A DNA stretch of 39,743 bases, from NCBI RefSeq assembly GCF_005503445.1, contig NZ_SCOH01000042.1:1-39743 (forward strand), read 5' to 3'. Source of the DNA: Chitinivorax sp. B. Lineage in GTDB: Bacteria; Pseudomonadota; Gammaproteobacteria; Burkholderiales; SCOH01. Position 1 is the stretch's first letter. Each line of letters begins with the position of its first letter. Under the pieces are notes generated by a model. That model ran no database searches and was not told the DNA's origin. It saw nothing but the letters and a program-made list of their open reading frames with translations. Shown here piece after piece: positions 24,912 to 33,835 of the stretch. The position numbers and the translations under genes are program-made.

Positions 24912-27900
24912 TACACCCCTCCCCGTACGGCTGGTGCAGCAATCGTCAGGCGCGACGTGATGGCCGGAAAGCGGCGCTGGATTTCAAACAGGCCGGCAAC
25001 ATATTGGGCTTTGTCGCCAATGGCCACCGTCACAGCCAGCCATTCGAACAGCTCGGCCACCTCGCGTGCCAAGGCTTCCGATTGCAGTGCCTGTTGCCGC
25101 AACAAGGCGTGAATGGTCTTCTTCACCTGCCTGCCCTTGTTGACCTGCGACAGCACCGTGCGGAAATAGTCACGGAAACGCACCAGCTGGGCCGGGTCGT
25201 CGCCTACTGTTTGTTGTAGCCAGCGGGCCACAAAACCTTGCACCGCCAGTGACGGGTGCTCAGCCAATGCCAACAGGCAGTCGGTGTCCCGCCCCTCGGC
25301 CAACCTGAGCGACAGCAACTCGCACCCCAGCGCCTGTACGACCGGCATGGCGTGATCGGCCAACGCGATCAGCTCTTTCACTTGCCAATGGTCATTTTTC
25401 ACACGTTGCCGCAACCAGGCCAACACCTCCGTTCGGCTATCGTCCCAGCGGCCGTCCAGAATCGGCAACAGCATGGCGGGCGACAGATTGGCAAACTGGG
25501 CATCCAGTATTGTCAATGCGCGTTGCCGCACAGTTTGCGTATCGCATCGGGCCAGCTTGACCCAGTCTTCTGCACTCAACTCGGCATCGGCTCGCATCGC
25601 CAGTAGCCATGCGCCAAAGCCTTGGGCCGCTGCCGTGCGGGCCAATAGCAGACGCAGCACTGTTTCGTGGGGTAATGCTTGGCTGGCTTGCGCCAAGGTC
25701 GTCGTCAAGACCCGGTGCAAATCGGCATGTAAACCTGTTGCAGTCTCGGCTCGGTAAAGCGCAGCCAATAACTTGGGCACCAACGCGTCAGCAAAAGCCA
25801 TGTCATGCGCCAACAACTTATCGACGATACGAAAGGCTTCATCGCGAACCGTAGCGTGCTCGGACACACAGAACAGCCCGACCAGTTCGCTTTGCTCGGC
25901 CAGCAGATGGGCTGGCAACGCCCCCAGTAGACGCAAACCCGCACTGAGCAACCTTGCATCATCGCTATCCAGCAGTTCCTTGAACAAAACAGGGGGCAGA
26001 TCCTGCAGTGGTTGTTGATGACCTATGAGCCAATCAATGGCAACACAACGTACCGCAACCGCTATATGGCACGTCAATGCCAATAACCTGGAATAGTCTG
26101 CCTGGGCAGCGTGCTGCCGCAATGGGTTGGCAATCACCCACGCCAGGTTGTCGAGAATGTTATCCAGTGCCTCGGTTGTCTGGTCGGCCAGGGCCAACCA
26201 ATCGAGCACCAACGATACGATTTGCTCCGCAACACCAATATGGGTCGCCGCTATTTGGCACAACAGTCGGCCATGACGGCGTACCTCAGCCGACCGGGCA
26301 GTCAGCACACCAACCACCAGGGCCGGGCTGGTTGCATGCGCCGCCGGGTCCTGCTCCAGCATGGCCAAGCCGGCCTGCACCACGCGAGGGTGACGGCTAC
26401 CCAAAAGCAGCACCAGCCATTGCTCGCGACGCAACAGATCCGTTTCGGCGGCAATTCGCCCGGCGACCTGCGTGTAAGCAAAATCGGCGGTGACCTCAAA
26501 CGGGCTGTTGATCAGGCTTTGCCACAGCGCGTCGTCCAACTGCGCGCAATAATCGGTGCAATCGGCCAACGCACGCACGGCAAACGCCTGCACCCATTCG
26601 GCACGGCTGCTGAGTGCCAATTGCAGCAACAGGTCGGGGCGGTTGTTCCATAAATGGGCAAATGGCTCATAGCGTTTGTTGCGCTTGGCTGGCTGTTCCG
26701 CCTTCGTATAGCTCCAATGCCCTGGTGCTCGCATGATCACCGGGCCGTCGGGCCGGAACAGCAAGCGATTGAACAGCGTACTCGCCGCATGGGCATGACG
26801 ATATTCACGTCGTGTCTGCCAGCGGCGTTCTTCCCAGAAATAGGTATCGTGGTGCGTGGCAGGCGCCTGGGCATCGTCAAATTGTCGCAGGGCTGCGAAT
26901 GCCAGGGGCGCAAACTCCGGGCTGCCTATCGCACCCAGCCGTCGCAAGCCACGCCAGCCACGCCGCAGCAGATATTCGCGAGTACGTTGCGAATACGCCA
27001 GGCGGCTATCGTCCCGTGCCAGCTCATCACTGGCATTCACCCACTTGCCATCCAACCAGTAACGTTGCTCGGGGTAGGATCGGCGGAAGTTGGCCTTGAC
27101 CGATTCGAAGCGCCGCTGCAACAACGCCCACACTTCGCCGTCACCACGGAATTCAGCCGCTTTATAAAGGTGTCGTACCACACGGAAGTTACCCGCAGTC
27201 AATGGCAAATCAGTCAACAACGTAATCAATACCTGGCGAGCAGCGGGCTGGCTTTGCGCAACCAGATCCAGCGATTCCAGCCAATTTGCTACCGGGAAAC
27301 GTTGCCAGGTGACCAGTTCGTGGACTGCCTTCAGCATGTAGGCCGGATCCTGCGTCACCCAGGCATCCCGTAAGATGGCGGACCAGTCAGCAATCAGTTG
27401 CTGCGCCCAATCGGCACGGGCACCGATATCCGCCAGCGCCATACTAGCCAGTGTCGCCACACGCCGCACGGTATCGGTCCGTCCCATCTGCATCAGCTGC
27501 TGCATGGCAGGCCTGGCACCCACATCACCACAACGGCCAATGGCCCAGGCCAGGCAATAATCCAGCATGACATCGCCTGTACCCAGCAAGGCAACCATCC
27601 TTGGTACAGCTGCGGTAATCCGCAGTTCACCCAACTGCCAGATCAGACGCGACTGTTTGCGTGGCTTCAATAAACGCCATCCGTCCGGGCTGATCTGCCG
27701 AAGCAATCGATTGACCGTCTGATCAGGCAACAAAAATGACGGGTGGGTCACGGCGGGTACAGGCTGCCCGTCGGCCAGGTAACCATCTGCCTGCTTAGCC
27801 GCCAGTATGCGCAAGGCCGTGGCCTGAGCCGCAGCCTGATCAGCCAGACCACCCAAGTGATTGACCAGTTGCCAGTCGCCGCCTGGTTGCCGATGGGTCA

Positions 27901-28009
27901 ACCTGACGCCATAACGGCCGTCTGCCTCCGCAATGGTGCTGAGCTGTAACATGCCACCATCTGGGCCTGGGCGATACAGAGCAAGGGACGGTTCAACCGT
28001 CGGATTCAT
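24911..28009 (-). CDS. HEAT/ARM-repeat protein of the retron, with WGR-like N-terminus
   Basis: 1032 residues, leucine/alanine-rich, almost wholly helical repeats: for example LGELRITAAVPRMVALLGTG, LAWAIGRCGDVGARPAMQQL and SDDARLLSAGLRLLGALPAH are HEAT-like units. Residues 18-75 look like a degenerate WGR domain (ADGRYGVRLTHRQPGGDWQL and, after it, KQADGYL). No enzymatic motif is evident. The ATG at 28009 has GAGGA just upstream and the stop overlaps the next ATG. Such superhelical scaffolds usually bind protein or nucleic acid; in the retron it would be the ARM component, either scaffold or effector. Upstream 28010-28150 is a short gap that should hold the promoter. Confidence 0.85.
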   Translation of the reverse strand: MNPTVEPSLALYRPGPDGGMLQLSTIAEADGRYGVRLTHRQPGGDWQLVNHLGGLADQAAAQATALRILAAKQADGYLADGQPVPAVTHPSFLLPDQTVNRLLRQISPDGWRLLKPRKQSRLIWQLGELRITAAVPRMVALLGTGDVMLDYCLAWAIGRCGDVGARPAMQQLMQMGRTDTVRRVATLASMALADIGARADWAQQLIADWSAILRDAWVTQDPAYMLKAVHELVTWQRFPVANWLESLDLVAQSQPAARQVLITLLTDLPLTAGNFRVVRHLYKAAEFRGDGEVWALLQRRFESVKANFRRSYPEQRYWLDGKWVNASDELARDDSRLAYSQRTREYLLRRGWRGLRRLGAIGSPEFAPLAFAALRQFDDAQAPATHHDTYFWEERRWQTRREYRHAHAASTLFNRLLFRPDGPVIMRAPGHWSYTKAEQPAKRNKRYEPFAHLWNNRPDLLLQLALSSRAEWVQAFAVRALADCTDYCAQLDDALWQSLINSPFEVTADFAYTQVAGRIAAETDLLRREQWLVLLLGSRHPRVVQAGLAMLEQDPAAHATSPALVVGVLTARSAEVRRHGRLLCQIAATHIGVAEQIVSLVLDWLALADQTTEALDNILDNLAWVIANPLRQHAAQADYSRLLALTCHIAVAVRCVAIDWLIGHQQPLQDLPPVLFKELLDSDDARLLSAGLRLLGALPAHLLAEQSELVGLFCVSEHATVRDEAFRIVDKLLAHDMAFADALVPKLLAALYRAETATGLHADLHRVLTTTLAQASQALPHETVLRLLLARTAAAQGFGAWLLAMRADAELSAEDWVKLARCDTQTVRQRALTILDAQFANLSPAMLLPILDGRWDDSRTEVLAWLRQRVKNDHWQVKELIALADHAMPVVQALGCELLSLRLAEGRDTDCLLALAEHPSLAVQGFVARWLQQTVGDDPAQLVRFRDYFRTVLSQVNKGRQVKKTIHALLRQQALQSEALAREVAELFEWLAVTVAIGDKAQYVAGLFEIQRRFPAITSRLTIAAPAVRGGV

Positions 28010-28150
28010 GCGTTGTCCTCGTGGAATGAGATCTGGCGGCCATCGCGCGCCGAAACAGAATCGCCATCATAAGCGACTACTTGTCACTTTTGCATCCTTA
28101 GCTTATCGATGGCACTACCTATGTGCCATTTCGCCGGACAGTATGCCGGA

Positions 28151-28729
28151 TTACGCTTTACGTGCTGATATCAGCTTGGCCTGGATGGCAGCTTTGTTTT
28201 GCTGTGCAAAGGCGCGGCCATAGGCATCATTGGTAAACGCAAAACCTATTTTCTGGATGGTGCTATCTACAAAAGCGCGTTTGACCTGTTCGATGCGAAC
28301 AGGCTGGTAGTAACTGGTCTGCGGGGCACGTACCCGGTGCAACATGAAATAAGCCGCTGTCAAGCCAAACCCCAGTACAGGTGACATACCCAACAATACG
28401 GAATCTGAAACGGGCATTGATACGTCGCCCAGCGTCACTGTCAGTAAAACCACAGTTGCCAAGGCCAACGATACCAGCAATGCGATGAAGATTTTATTGA
28501 TCAGGGATAGTGGCCTGCGTTTCAGTGCAGGAGCACATTGCTCGCAGGTCGGAATAGGTAGTTTGAAGGTCAATTCCGTACCGCCTAATAACATGTAGGT
28601 AGCACGGCGGGTTTCCTGAATTTGTACCGAGACCGCAAGGGTTGTACCGCAATTGGCACAAAGATGGTCTGGAAAACTGTACTGCAGCCCCTCCACAAAC
28701 TGCACCGGGCCAAGGTCAATTTTGTGCAT
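28151..28729 (-). CDS. Small membrane protein with two CxxC pairs, function unknown
   Basis: 192 residues. The N-terminal cytoplasmic part has CANC (24-27) and CEQC (62-65), a possible zinc ribbon. Two membrane helices follow (IFIALLVSLALATVVLLTV and VLLGMSPVLGFGLTAAYFML), then a basic helical tail. No family is recognised. The start at 28729 lacks a clear ribosome site. It lies on the same strand 141 bases upstream of the HEAT-repeat gene, so it could share a transcript with the retron, but the gap is large enough for a separate promoter. Confidence 0.7.
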   Translation of the reverse strand: MHKIDLGPVQFVEGLQYSFPDHLCANCGTTLAVSVQIQETRRATYMLLGGTELTFKLPIPTCEQCAPALKRRPLSLINKIFIALLVSLALATVVLLTVTLGDVSMPVSDSVLLGMSPVLGFGLTAAYFMLHRVRAPQTSYYQPVRIEQVKRAFVDSTIQKIGFAFTNDAYGRAFAQQNKAAIQAKLISARKA

Positions 28730-28862
28730 CTTCCATTCGCTTTCTAATGTTGTGATGAGCTACAGATCAGTTAGCTGTAGCAAACAACCATCTCACATGA
28801 CATATCTTTATTCAGATCCCTAGCCACCTTAACAGAGGAATCTAGCCAATCCAATACAGTCC

Positions 28863-29007
28863 TTAGAACCTGTTCAAGGTCTGTGATGAGCAGCCACCAG
28901 CGGGGTGAAGCGCAGAAACCGGAATATAGGTGTGATATATGAGGATTTTGAGCAGCACATGAGCCCCGAAGCTCCAGTCGCGCAATAAAACATTGAACAG
29001 GCTCTTA
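28863..29007 (+). mobile_element. 139-bp MITE, family B, copy 2, with TTA duplication
   Basis: The element is 28866-29004 with TTA at 28863-28865 and 29005-29007. Ends are GAACCTGTTCAA and TTGAACAGGCTC (11 of 12 complementary). It is in opposite orientation to copy 1 at 5438-5576. Both ends are intact here. It encodes no transposase, although a stop-free frame on the minus strand reads FNVLLRDWSFGAHVLLKIL and on through the far end. The minus-strand terminator of the hydrolase operon lies just right of it. Confidence 0.85.
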
Positions 29008-29020
29008 CACCAAGCACTAC

Positions 29021-29061
29021 AAAAAAAACGCAGCAACCCCAACGCCCCAGGGTTACTGCGT
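29021..29061 (-). terminator. Intrinsic terminator of the acyl-CoA ligase / hydrolase operon
   Basis: On the minus strand ACGCAGTAACCC (29061-29050) pairs with GGGTTGCTGCGT (29039-29028), with one mismatch, and is followed by eight T residues. It lies 76 bases past the hydrolase stop codon. Confidence 0.88.
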
Positions 29062-29136
29062 GAAGTAGCAGAGAAATGTCCACGGCACCGCTCCAGCACT
29101 CCAATACCGGAACAGGCCGGGGACCACCGCAATGTC

Positions 29137-31779
29137 TTACTGCGGAATGACCAATTGCTTGCCAGTAACACTGATCAGGTTACCTGCCGCCGGGGTATCA
29201 CTGATGTCAGGCAGGTTGGCCGTGGTCAGGTCATCTAACTGATTGGTACGTGGGGTGGCACGTACCACTTGGCTTGGCGGCAATGTCTTGGCTTGGGTCA
29301 AGTGGGCATACATGCGACTGAGCGCCTGATCGAAGTAATAGTGCACCGGCGTGAAGCGGGTGCCAAAACCGATCAGGGGCAGGAACGCATCAAAATGCTG
29401 GCCATTGGCAATTTCGATATAACGCAGCTTGCTGTTGCTGCCTTCTTTGTCTTGATTGGCGATGACATACGCACGCGAGGCATGATTGACCGCCAGCAGG
29501 GCATCCGACCGACCTGTGACGATCAGTGCAGGTTTGCCACGCAAATTGGCCGTACGCTGTACTTGTTTCATGCCGGCCTGTACGCGGCTGGACAAGGCCT
29601 GCTCAGTCCCGGTCACTTTGTTGCCTGTGGTCGGGTCTATCCCAGTTGCCAATCGCCGCAGGCACAATGCGCCATCCAGGTTGTAATCTTGCAAGCCACC
29701 TGTGCTCAGTGCCAGGTCTTCGCGGACGGTGCTGATACCCGTCAGACCATAAACGATATTGATGCCCGCATTGGGCGGTATGCCGTTGAAGGTAGAAAAC
29801 AGCGGCGCCAATGAGACGGATGTGGTGGGGATAACCACACCCAGCTCATTGGTTGCCGCATAACCAAAGCCGCAGATATTGTCTGCAACACTGAATCGAC
29901 CATAAGCATTCACGTACGCCGTGGCGATCCCTTGCGTGGCAGAGAATACATACTGAAAGGACTGCGCCGGATCGGCGTCGGTATTCCAGCCATAGTCATG
30001 CAGTTTCGCCAACGCATCATTGGCTTGTTCAATTGTGGTGTTGCCTGTCACCAAGCCCAGGCTGGCCAACCGGCTGCATCGCAAGGTTGCCCTTACCGGA
30101 TCAACCACATTGGATGGAGCACCGACCAATGATGGCGCCAATGCAGCACAAGGCTGGTAAAGATTGGCATAGGTGATGTAATCCAGCAATTGCTTGCCAA
30201 TGGTGTTGAAGACGGTCGCCCCTTGCCGAATTGACAAGCCGTCCGTATTGGCAGGCTGTGTATTGGGTTCACTGACGGCAATGCCATCGATCAGGCCAAG
30301 GTGATCCTGCTCAGCTGCCGCCACCGCCGCTCCGCCACCATTGGAGATACTGGAAGCGATCACAACGGTATTCCTGGGTTTGACGGCATCACGATAACGG
30401 CGCTCTTGCCCCGCATCGCTGCCAAACTGCTGATTGAGCACATAATAAGCAAAGCGGATGGCATCCAATGTATTGCGCCCCCAATCCTTTTCAGGGTTCT
30501 GGCGCGAATGGGCATGCTTGACAGCCACCCGATTTGGAAATGCGCTGTTGTATTGTTGCAATGCATTGGCAGACAAGCCTGCATCAAAGTGGGCCATCTT
30601 GCCCGCATTAACAGCTGTGGTACGGGTACCATCGATCATCATCACCGTATCGCTGGCCAAATCATGCACGCCCGCACCACTACCCTTGTCGGCGTAAGCC
30701 ACAGCACAACCACGTTTCAGTCCCCATTCGCCGACACTACCGATTGCACCATAAATACCCCGCGAGCCGGCTGACGTACCGGTAACAATGCAGGGTTTGG
30801 CCAGATCAAAACGATCAGGCACCTGCACCATCAACACCACGTTTTCCTTACCACTGCGGTCACCGGCATAAGCAATGTATTCCGTACCGGCGATCTTGCC
30901 CTCACCCAACGTATCATTGCCTAAGGTATCGATATTCGGCCCCCATAGGCGGCCATATCCGCCAGCTGACGAGATATCCAGCACCGATCGGTAGTTGGTC
31001 CAAATGGCATTCCGACGCAGCTCCGCCACCGTTGGACTACTCGGATTATTGAACGGTGGGGCGGCTACCGCGCCCAAGCCTGTTTTCCCCAATCCTGCTG
31101 TGAGTAGGTCATCACTTTGCCCGTTGTAGTGGGTTCGCTTCACTTCACCAAATAGAAATGCTGGGCGGATGTTGAGTAATTTGAAATTCAGCGGACCGTT
31201 GCCAACGGTCACCTCCTTCAAATCCCCCAGTGTATCCAGGCCGCGATCCAGTTCGTCCCCAAACTTCATCGCAACATTGCGGAAACTGCTGCTGAAATTG
31301 CCAGGCAGTGCACCCGCGTTGCGCAGCGCCTGCATGATGTCCTGTTCTGCCGTTCGCAAACTGCTGGAAGATAACTGCCGATATCCACCTTGCTGGTAAG
31401 CACTGGTGGTATCCCCGCCGACCGCACGGCGAGCAATCAGCTCAGTTACCTGATTAATGTTGATGGATCCACTCACTTCATCAGCCTGGGCCAGCGAATG
31501 CAATCGTGCCCCATCGCCGGTCACCACAACCAACATCAATGGGGCCACCATGCCATTGACACTGACCTGGAAAGCACCGTCGTCCGCGGTAGTGGTACTA
31601 CGCTCCAGTCCGTTTGCGTCACGTACCATCACCGGTGCCTGTGCAATGGCATTACCCGTTGCCGCCATCCCCTGCACCGTGCCGGTCAAGCCACTGCCGC
31701 CACCATCACCGCCCCCTCCGCCGCCACATCCGGCCAAGCCCAACAAAGCCAGCAATGCCCACTGCCTGGATGATGCCAT
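29137..31779 (-). CDS. D-(-)-3-hydroxybutyrate oligomer hydrolase (3HBOH family), lipoprotein
   Basis: 880 residues. It is expected to cleave soluble 3-hydroxybutyrate oligomers, products of PHB depolymerases, to monomers. The ATG at 31779 has GGAGG eight bases upstream; the ATG at 31791 overlaps that site and is rejected. The signal peptide MASSRQWALLALLGLAG-C18 gives a lipobox, then a glycine-rich linker. An N-terminal beta-rich region (about 30-90) precedes the 3HBOH domain (about 200-830), in which VVIASSISNGGGA (about 473-485) probably holds the active-site serine (atypical S-x-S-N-G) and NGQHFDAFLP carries a likely histidine. Family members are often nearer 700 residues, so the N-terminus is extended. 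It lies 87 bases downstream of the acyl-CoA ligase gene. Confidence 0.88.
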   Translation of the reverse strand: MASSRQWALLALLGLAGCGGGGGGDGGGSGLTGTVQGMAATGNAIAQAPVMVRDANGLERSTTTADDGAFQVSVNGMVAPLMLVVVTGDGARLHSLAQADEVSGSININQVTELIARRAVGGDTTSAYQQGGYRQLSSSSLRTAEQDIMQALRNAGALPGNFSSSFRNVAMKFGDELDRGLDTLGDLKEVTVGNGPLNFKLLNIRPAFLFGEVKRTHYNGQSDDLLTAGLGKTGLGAVAAPPFNNPSSPTVAELRRNAIWTNYRSVLDISSAGGYGRLWGPNIDTLGNDTLGEGKIAGTEYIAYAGDRSGKENVVLMVQVPDRFDLAKPCIVTGTSAGSRGIYGAIGSVGEWGLKRGCAVAYADKGSGAGVHDLASDTVMMIDGTRTTAVNAGKMAHFDAGLSANALQQYNSAFPNRVAVKHAHSRQNPEKDWGRNTLDAIRFAYYVLNQQFGSDAGQERRYRDAVKPRNTVVIASSISNGGGAAVAAAEQDHLGLIDGIAVSEPNTQPANTDGLSIRQGATVFNTIGKQLLDYITYANLYQPCAALAPSLVGAPSNVVDPVRATLRCSRLASLGLVTGNTTIEQANDALAKLHDYGWNTDADPAQSFQYVFSATQGIATAYVNAYGRFSVADNICGFGYAATNELGVVIPTTSVSLAPLFSTFNGIPPNAGINIVYGLTGISTVREDLALSTGGLQDYNLDGALCLRRLATGIDPTTGNKVTGTEQALSSRVQAGMKQVQRTANLRGKPALIVTGRSDALLAVNHASRAYVIANQDKEGSNSKLRYIEIANGQHFDAFLPLIGFGTRFTPVHYYFDQALSRMYAHLTQAKTLPPSQVVRATPRTNQLDDLTTANLPDISDTPAAGNLISVTGKQLVIPQ

Positions 31780-31866
31780 TGCGTCCTCCATGATTTGGGA
31801 GCCCTGATCCGACCATCAGTTAAACCGGTCGGCCAAGGTATACATCGGATTGGAATTGGGCCCGTA

Positions 31867-33507
31867 TTACACTTGTTTGGCCCGGTCGCGTAACAGAAAT
31901 TTCTGAATCTTGCCTGTCGATGTTTTCGGCAAACTGCCGAACACGATCTGTTTTGGTGTTTTATAGCCTGCTAACCGTTCACGACAGAACGAAATCAGTT
32001 CGGTCTCTGTCGGCACTGGCACACTGTCCTTCAATGTTACAAATGCGCAAGGCACCTCCCCCCATTTTTCATCGGGCTTGGCAACCACTGCCGCTTCCAG
32101 TACCGCTGGGTGTTGGTACAACGCCGCTTCGATTTCAATTGATGGGATGTTCTCGCCACCAGAAATGATGATGTCTTTGGAGCGGTCTTTCAGCTCAATA
32201 TAGCCGTCCGCGTGCAGCACCCCCAAGTCACCGGAGTGAAACCAGCCACCAGCAAATGCCTCCGCGGTCGCAGCGGGATTTTTAAGGTAACCTTTCATCA
32301 CGATATTGCCGCGAAACATCACTTCCCCCATGGTCTGTCCGTCGGCAGGCACTGGTTGCATCGTGTCCGGGTTCATCACAGTCACGGCTTCCAACATTGG
32401 ATAACGCACCCCCTGCCGCTTCAGGATGGCAGCCTGTTGCGTTTCATTCATGGCATCAAACCCTGGCTTCCATTGGCACAAAGTCGCAGGGCCATAGGTT
32501 TCCGTCAATCCATACAAATGCTGCACCTTGAAGCCCATCGCTTCTGCCGCACGAATGATTGGCACCGGTACCGGAGCCGCCGCCGCGTTGAAATGTACCG
32601 TACGTGGGAAAGGACGTCGCACTGCATCAGGGGCATTGATGAACATGTTCAACACCACCGCCGCGCCACACATCGTATTGACCTGATGTTCACTGATCAG
32701 TTGAAACATGGTGGCTGCTTCCACCCGCCGCAAACAGACCGAGGTACCGCCTAGCGCTGCCAAGGTCCAGACAAAGCACCAGCCATTACAATGGAACATC
32801 GGCAACGACCATAATTTGATCGTGTCATGTGTCATGTTGGTAGCCAGGATGTTGGAAATCGCGTTTAGATAAGCTCCCCGATGATGGTAGACCACACCTT
32901 TCGGATTGCCTGTGGTGCCAGAGGTATAGTTGAGCGCAATGGCATCCCACTCATCCCTGACCGGCACACCCTGGAAAATGGCATCACCTTCCGCCAGCAG
33001 TTGTTGATAAGTCAACGGCCCCAAGCGGGTGCCCATGTCGTATTCAGTGTCGACGATATCGACCACCAGCGGCTTTCGACTGGCCATGCCAATGGCTTCA
33101 CGTGCCAGATCGATGAATTCGGTATCCACCAGCAGCACCCGGGCTTCACCGTGGTCCAACTGGAAGGCCAGCGTCTTGGCATCCAGCCGGTAGTTCATGG
33201 TGTTAAGTACCGCACCACACAGTGGCACGCCAAAATGTACATCCACCATTTCTGGAATATTGGGTGCCAACACCGCGACCGTATCACCCACACCAACCCC
33301 AAACTTCATCAAAGCCGATGCCAGCTTGTGGGAACGAACAGCCATCTCACCCCAGGTGTAACGCCTGGCACCATGGATGACGGCCAATTTGTCAGGCCAT
33401 ATTTCAGCAGCCCGATTCAGGAAAGTCAGCGGTGTCAGTGGTGTGTAATTTGCTTGGTTGGCGTCCAGACCAATTTGAAAGGGATTAAGTGCAGCGTAAG
33501 GTTCCAT
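31867..33507 (-). CDS. Acyl-CoA synthetase (AMP-forming, medium/long-chain type)
   Basis: 546 residues of the ANL adenylating superfamily: fatty or hydroxy acid + ATP + CoA to acyl-CoA + AMP + PPi. Motifs: P-loop YTSGTTGNPKG (194-204), YGLTETYGPA, GWFHSGDLG (A8 hinge region follows in DRSKDIISGG-like sequence), and catalytic K533 in KTSTGKIQK. It is closest in feel to AlkK-like medium-chain ligases, but chain length cannot be read. There is no signal peptide. A possible promoter lies at 33596-33624. Upstream of the 3HB-oligomer hydrolase on the same strand, it may activate acids released outside, though 3-hydroxybutyrate is normally oxidised first. Confidence 0.93.
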   Translation of the reverse strand: MEPYAALNPFQIGLDANQANYTPLTPLTFLNRAAEIWPDKLAVIHGARRYTWGEMAVRSHKLASALMKFGVGVGDTVAVLAPNIPEMVDVHFGVPLCGAVLNTMNYRLDAKTLAFQLDHGEARVLLVDTEFIDLAREAIGMASRKPLVVDIVDTEYDMGTRLGPLTYQQLLAEGDAIFQGVPVRDEWDAIALNYTSGTTGNPKGVVYHHRGAYLNAISNILATNMTHDTIKLWSLPMFHCNGWCFVWTLAALGGTSVCLRRVEAATMFQLISEHQVNTMCGAAVVLNMFINAPDAVRRPFPRTVHFNAAAAPVPVPIIRAAEAMGFKVQHLYGLTETYGPATLCQWKPGFDAMNETQQAAILKRQGVRYPMLEAVTVMNPDTMQPVPADGQTMGEVMFRGNIVMKGYLKNPAATAEAFAGGWFHSGDLGVLHADGYIELKDRSKDIIISGGENIPSIEIEAALYQHPAVLEAAVVAKPDEKWGEVPCAFVTLKDSVPVPTETELISFCRERLAGYKTPKQIVFGSLPKTSTGKIQKFLLRDRAKQV

Positions 33508-33835
33508 GAAGCATCAGATCCTGCAGATGACAGATACCCCATACTTCAGCAGCTTGTATGCCATTCCACTCAAGGCATTGATAATTAAATATTAATTTAT
33601 TCAGAATCGCTATCTGACTATCAAGATATGAGGGAAAATGTCCAGTCATTCGGACGGTTGAAATGATCATCGATAAGGAATACCAGCAAATTCAATATTC
33701 AGCGAACATCAATACCTGCCAAAGCAATGTCCAGACAACAGACCATGATTCAGTCAGAACATTTTTCAACGAATTAAGTATTGATATTTCAACATGATGG
33801 CAACAATATCGAATGTCTTGATATTCAGACACATG
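33508..33835. other. AT-rich intergenic region upstream of the acyl-CoA ligase
   Basis: 328 bases without a credible gene. It contains the probable promoter described separately and, near its right end, a short TGTCT/AGACA dyad beyond the stop of the solute-binding-like gene, too weak to call a terminator. Confidence 0.5.
33596..33624 (-). promoter_or_regulatory. Possible sigma-70 promoter for the acyl-CoA ligase
   Basis: On the minus strand TTGATA (33624-33619), a 17-base spacer and AATAAA (33601-33596) form a moderate -35/-10 pair about 90 bases before the ATG. Confidence 0.35.

Larger units (their letters stand above)
20938..28009 (-). other. Complete retron locus, type XIII-like (HEAT/ARM, WH-SWIM, ncRNA, RT)
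   Basis: In transcription order: HEAT/ARM-repeat protein (28009-24911), winged-helix SWIM protein (24911-23265), structured RNA (23172-22955) and reverse transcriptase (22854-20938). The first two genes overlap by one base; the RNA starts 92 bases after the second and ends 100 bases before the third. The combination of RT, ARM-like and WH-SWIM proteins is, from memory, the composition of retron type XIII in published classifications of retron tripartite systems. Retrons act in anti-phage defence: the RT makes a hybrid RNA-DNA molecule, msDNA, that restrains or triggers effector proteins. The type assignment and the function here are inference. Confidence 0.82.

Noticed and set aside
28863-29007. 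Short minus-strand reading frame through MITE B as a gene
   Set aside because: The stop-free stretch follows the repeat itself and is frameshifted or altered in the other copy; no start or ribosome site.
31819-31832. AAACCGGT half-like operator upstream of the 3HB-oligomer hydrolase
   Set aside because: A single 8-of-10 match, not palindromic, between functionally unrelated genes; likely chance.
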